From DAOVDI01 sp965373045 (GTDB lineage Bacteria > Acidobacteriota > Aminicenantia > Aminicenantales > Aminicenantaceae): a stretch of DNA of 9,320 nucleotides. The translations under genes were made by a program, and so were the position numbers. Shown piece by piece: positions 7,122 to 9,320 of this stretch; position 1 is the stretch's first letter, and every line of letters begins with the position of its first letter. The stretch covers positions 1 through 9,320 of the forward strand of contig CBDVEQ010000111.1 in NCBI GenBank assembly GCA_965373045.1, read 5' to 3'. Below the pieces are notes generated by a model, which saw only the letters and a list, made by a program, of their open reading frames with translations, did not search any database and was not told where the DNA came from.

Positions 7122-7150
7122 ATTATAACTGAAAGAGTCAGGAATATCAA
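7122..7150 (-). promoter_or_regulatory. Sigma70-type promoter of the nusA operon
   Basis: Reading the minus strand, TTGATA (7150-7145) and TATAAT (7127-7122) are separated by exactly 17 bases. This is a perfect -10 and a five-of-six -35 box at the optimal spacing. Transcription would start near 7115 and leave a leader of about 42 bases before the nusA ATG. It lies wholly in the hppA-nusA gap. No clear intrinsic terminator follows hppA, so read-through from hppA may add to this promoter. Confidence 0.75.
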
Positions 7151-7175
7151 ATTAACATTTTTGTTCTAATAAACA

Positions 7176-9140
7176 TCACATGATCAGTGGGGCAAATACA
7201 AGACTGACTACGGCCATAAGCTTAATGAGGATATTCATGGATGGGCCAGATGTGTCTTTCAAAGGATCTCCAACAGTGTCAGCGATCACTGCGGCAGCAT
7301 GAACTTTGGTCCCTTTTCCCCCAAAATGCCCTTCTTCAATATATTTTTTGGCATTATCCCAAGCCGCTCCTGTATTGGCCATGAATATGGCTAAAAGAAC
7401 ACCGGTTGCTGTAGCTCCTGCGAGAAAGCCACCGAGGGATTCTGCGCCCATAAAAAAGCCAACCAGAAGTGGTGCTATGACAGCGGATATTCCGGGAAGG
7501 ATCATTTCCCAGAGAGCGCTCCGCGTCGCGATGTCGATACAACGGTCAGAATCGGGCTTTGCCCTGCCTTCCAGAAGGCCGGCGATCTCCCTGAATTGTC
7601 TTCTTATCTCAGTAACCATTTTATCTGCTGCGCGTCCGACCGCTTTCATAGTCATAGCCGCGATCAGGAAAGGCATCAAGGCTCCAAGAAGAAGCCCGAT
7701 CACAGTATTTACATTGGTCAGGCTGATTATCTGGATGCCGGTGGTTTTTTGGTAGGCAGAGAACAAAGCCAATGCCGTCAATGCTGCGGATCCGATAGCA
7801 AATCCTTTTCCGATAGCCGCGGTCGTGTTCCCAGTTGCATCGAGTTTATCTGTAATCTTCCGGATTTTTTCCCCTGCTTTGGACATCTCGGCGATGCCAC
7901 CAGCATTATCAGCAATGGGGCCATAGGAATCCGTGGTCATTACAATGCCGATGGTAGAAAGCATTCCTACAGCGGCCAGAGCAATGCCGTAAAGCCCTGA
8001 AAATTTGAAGGAGACAAAAATGGTTGCAGCAATGGTCAAAAGAGGCAAAATAGTGCTCTGAAAACCTATTGCCATTCCGGTTATGATCAGGGGTGCACTT
8101 CCTGTCTGGGCGGTTTTAGCTAATGCCTTGATAGGAGGGCCTGATGTGAAATATTCGCTTTCGAGCCCGATAAGAACACCTGCAACCATCCCACTTAATA
8201 CGGTCCAAAATACACTGATGTCGGCAACAACGAGTTTAATGGCAATAAACGCTCCGACGAGGAAGAGAATGCTACTGAAATAATAAGAGTTCCTCAGTGC
8301 GGACTGTGGGCTGAATTTATTCAGCATTTTTATGGAGAAAACCCCAAGTATCGAGCTGACTAGTCCCCATGTGATCAATACCATAGGGAGAGCCATGTAA
8401 TTGATAGCCGGTGTCAGTGTGGCCCCGATAGCTATGGATGCGATGACCGATCCCACATAGGATTCAAAAAGATCTGCTCCCATTCCAGCCGTATCTCCGA
8501 CGTTGTCTCCGACATTATCAGCAATAACTCCGGGATTTCTTGGGTCATCTTCCGGAATTCCGGCTTCGATCTTTCCCACAAGGTCGGCGCCAACATCCGC
8601 GCTTTTAGTGAAGATGCCTCCTCCTACTCTGGCGAATAATGCGACTGAACTTGCTCCCATTGCAAAACCGTTTATGATCCTTGGATCTTTTGTAAAAAGA
8701 TAAAAAAGCCCGATGCCGGCTACTCCAAGAGCGGCAACTGAGATTCCCATTACAGCGCCTCCCTGGAATGCGATTGTCAATGCCTTGGCTGCTCCATGAG
8801 AGATGGCGCCCTGCGTGGTCCGGACTGCAGCACGGGTCGAACCTTTGAGGCCGATAAAACCGGCCAGCATTGAGCATCCTGCACCAGCAAGAAATGCAAG
8901 GCTGGTGAATATGGAGAAAAAATTCCATAGGATCAAAAAAACGACAGCGACAAATATGATGATAAAGGTGTATTCTCGACGAAGAAATACCATTGCACCG
9001 GAATGAATGGCATCGGCGATCTCTATCATGGTTGTATTTCCCCTGGGGTATTTTTTTATTAGAAAATACAAACCCAAGGCAAATGCCAGTCCTAGAAGGC
9101 CGATAATAAAGGAATATTGAGTTAAATTTACTAAATCCAT
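7176..9140 (-). CDS. hppA: Membrane-bound ion-translocating pyrophosphatase (Na+ or H+)
   Basis: Integral membrane enzyme that hydrolyses cytoplasmic pyrophosphate and pumps Na+ and/or H+ outward. The 654 residues and roughly 16 hydrophobic segments fit the bacterial family. Substrate and Mg2+ motifs are intact: DVGADLVGKIEAGIPEDDP (182-200), DNVGDNVGD (208-216), DNAGG (411-415), TGAAWDNAKKYIE (590-602) and ADTVGDPLKDTSGPS (620-634). GNTTAA (437-442) has Ala where K+-independent enzymes have Lys, so this should be the K+-dependent type. Glu226 in FESYVGS is the helix-6 glutamate found in Na+-pumping and some H+-pumping members; sequence alone does not settle the ion. The ATG at 9140 has GAGGG six bases upstream. 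The gene has its own probable promoter and is separate from the nusA unit, though on the same strand. It would recover energy from pyrophosphate made during RNA synthesis and aminoacylation. Confidence 0.97.
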   Translation of the reverse strand: MDLVNLTQYSFIIGLLGLAFALGLYFLIKKYPRGNTTMIEIADAIHSGAMVFLRREYTFIIIFVAVVFLILWNFFSIFTSLAFLAGAGCSMLAGFIGLKGSTRAAVRTTQGAISHGAAKALTIAFQGGAVMGISVAALGVAGIGLFYLFTKDPRIINGFAMGASSVALFARVGGGIFTKSADVGADLVGKIEAGIPEDDPRNPGVIADNVGDNVGDTAGMGADLFESYVGSVIASIAIGATLTPAINYMALPMVLITWGLVSSILGVFSIKMLNKFSPQSALRNSYYFSSILFLVGAFIAIKLVVADISVFWTVLSGMVAGVLIGLESEYFTSGPPIKALAKTAQTGSAPLIITGMAIGFQSTILPLLTIAATIFVSFKFSGLYGIALAAVGMLSTIGIVMTTDSYGPIADNAGGIAEMSKAGEKIRKITDKLDATGNTTAAIGKGFAIGSAALTALALFSAYQKTTGIQIISLTNVNTVIGLLLGALMPFLIAAMTMKAVGRAADKMVTEIRRQFREIAGLLEGRAKPDSDRCIDIATRSALWEMILPGISAVIAPLLVGFFMGAESLGGFLAGATATGVLLAIFMANTGAAWDNAKKYIEEGHFGGKGTKVHAAAVIADTVGDPLKDTSGPSMNILIKLMAVVSLVFAPLIM

Positions 9141-9168
9141 AGGCGACCCTCGTATTAAATTTCCGATA

Positions 9169-9198
9169 TATATATCACAAAAAGATTCGTTATTGCAA
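9169..9198 (-). promoter_or_regulatory. Probable hppA promoter
   Basis: On the minus strand TTGCAA (9198-9193) and TATATA (9174-9169) are 18 bases apart, each matching four of six sigma70 positions. A TGTGA just before the -10 box may act as an extended -10. Transcription would start near 9161, about 20 bases before the ATG, with GAGGG (9151-9147) in the leader. It is weaker in sequence than the nusA promoter, and the TA-rich run allows alternative registers. Confidence 0.45.
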
Positions 9199-9205
9199 CA
9201 GCCTT

Positions 9206-9257
9206 GAATCCTAGCTCGACCGTAGGGTAAAAAGAGGCAATAATAAAAATAGGATTC
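9206..9257. repeat. 8-bp inverted repeat upstream of the hppA promoter
   Basis: GAATCCTA (9206-9213) and TAGGATTC (9250-9257) are perfect inverted copies separated by 36 bases. The inner copy lies seven bases upstream of the proposed -35 box. The spacing suits a pair of protein half-sites better than a terminator hairpin. A repeat of this size can arise by chance in 180 bases. Confidence 0.3.
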
Positions 9258-9320
9258 TGGTGTTTTTGTTATGTCCTGTTGAAGTAAGTGCCTGGACTAT
9301 TTACGAGTCGAGGTTGATGC

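Larger units (their letters stand above)
9141..9320. other. Non-coding leader upstream of hppA
   Basis: These 180 bases hold no supported gene. All minus-strand frames from the window edge stop within about 50 bases, so the extreme end may be the tail of an upstream gene, but nothing identifies one. The part nearest hppA holds its ribosome binding site and probable promoter. Farther up is the 8-bp inverted repeat at 9206-9257. No tRNA or riboswitch was recognised. Confidence 0.6.

Noticed and set aside
7128..7175. Terminator after hppA
   Set aside because: Only a weak AT-rich partial inverted repeat (around AACA and TGTT) is seen, with no GC-rich stem followed by a T-run.
9201..9225. tRNA T-arm-like string TTGAATCC
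   Set aside because: The T-loop match is incomplete and no acceptor, D or anticodon arm can be built around it on either strand.

Overview
The window is one unidirectional stretch of a bacterial chromosome; every supported gene is on the minus strand. It reads, from the high-coordinate end down: hppA (membrane pyrophosphatase), nusA, infB, a ylxP/DUF503 gene, rbfA, nrnA, truB, a neurotransmitter:sodium symporter (NSS), and the first codons of a tiny membrane peptide cut by the window edge. The nusA-infB-ylxP-rbfA-nrnA-truB order is the conserved transcription/translation operon of many bacteria. The DUF503 gene between infB and rbfA, and the NrnA-type DHH gene before truB, fit Firmicutes, Deltaproteobacteria, Acidobacteriota/Aminicenantes-like groups and similar lineages rather than Gammaproteobacteria. 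A K+-dependent-type membrane pyrophosphatase and a Na+ symporter suggest an energy-limited, possibly anaerobic organism with an active sodium economy. I cannot name the taxon from sequence alone.

Layout. Bases 9141-9320 are a non-coding leader holding a probable hppA promoter and an 8-bp inverted repeat. hppA (7176-9140) is followed by a 103-bp gap with a near-perfect sigma70-type promoter (TTGATA, 17 bp, TATAAT) that would start the nusA operon about 42 bases before the nusA ATG. A 7-bp inverted repeat then surrounds the nusA ribosome binding site and reaches its start codon. From nusA to the left edge the genes are tightly packed (gaps of 39 bases or less, two 11-base overlaps), so they are probably one transcript. 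rimP, which usually precedes nusA, is absent, and the usual ribF/rpsO/pnp genes after truB are replaced by the NSS transporter and its small partner.

How the genes work together. NusA controls RNA polymerase pausing and termination, IF-2 places initiator tRNA on the ribosome, RbfA matures the 30S subunit, TruB makes the T-loop pseudouridine of tRNA, NrnA clears very short RNAs and possibly pAp, and YlxP is a conserved small companion. HppA recovers energy from the pyrophosphate released by RNA synthesis and tRNA charging, by pumping Na+ or H+. The NSS transporter uses a Na+ gradient to import an amino acid-like solute. A sodium link between the two ends of the window is an inference.

The least expected items are the overlapping micro-gene after the NSS transporter (residues MTIEAVFFMIIIFGICLG visible), which resembles the MetS-type small subunit of methionine/alanine importers; a duplicated translation-initiation leader in front of rbfA and nrnA made of 9-bp units; and the hairpin over the nusA start site. 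The rest is ordinary core genome. I found no mobile element, CRISPR array, RNA gene or defence system.
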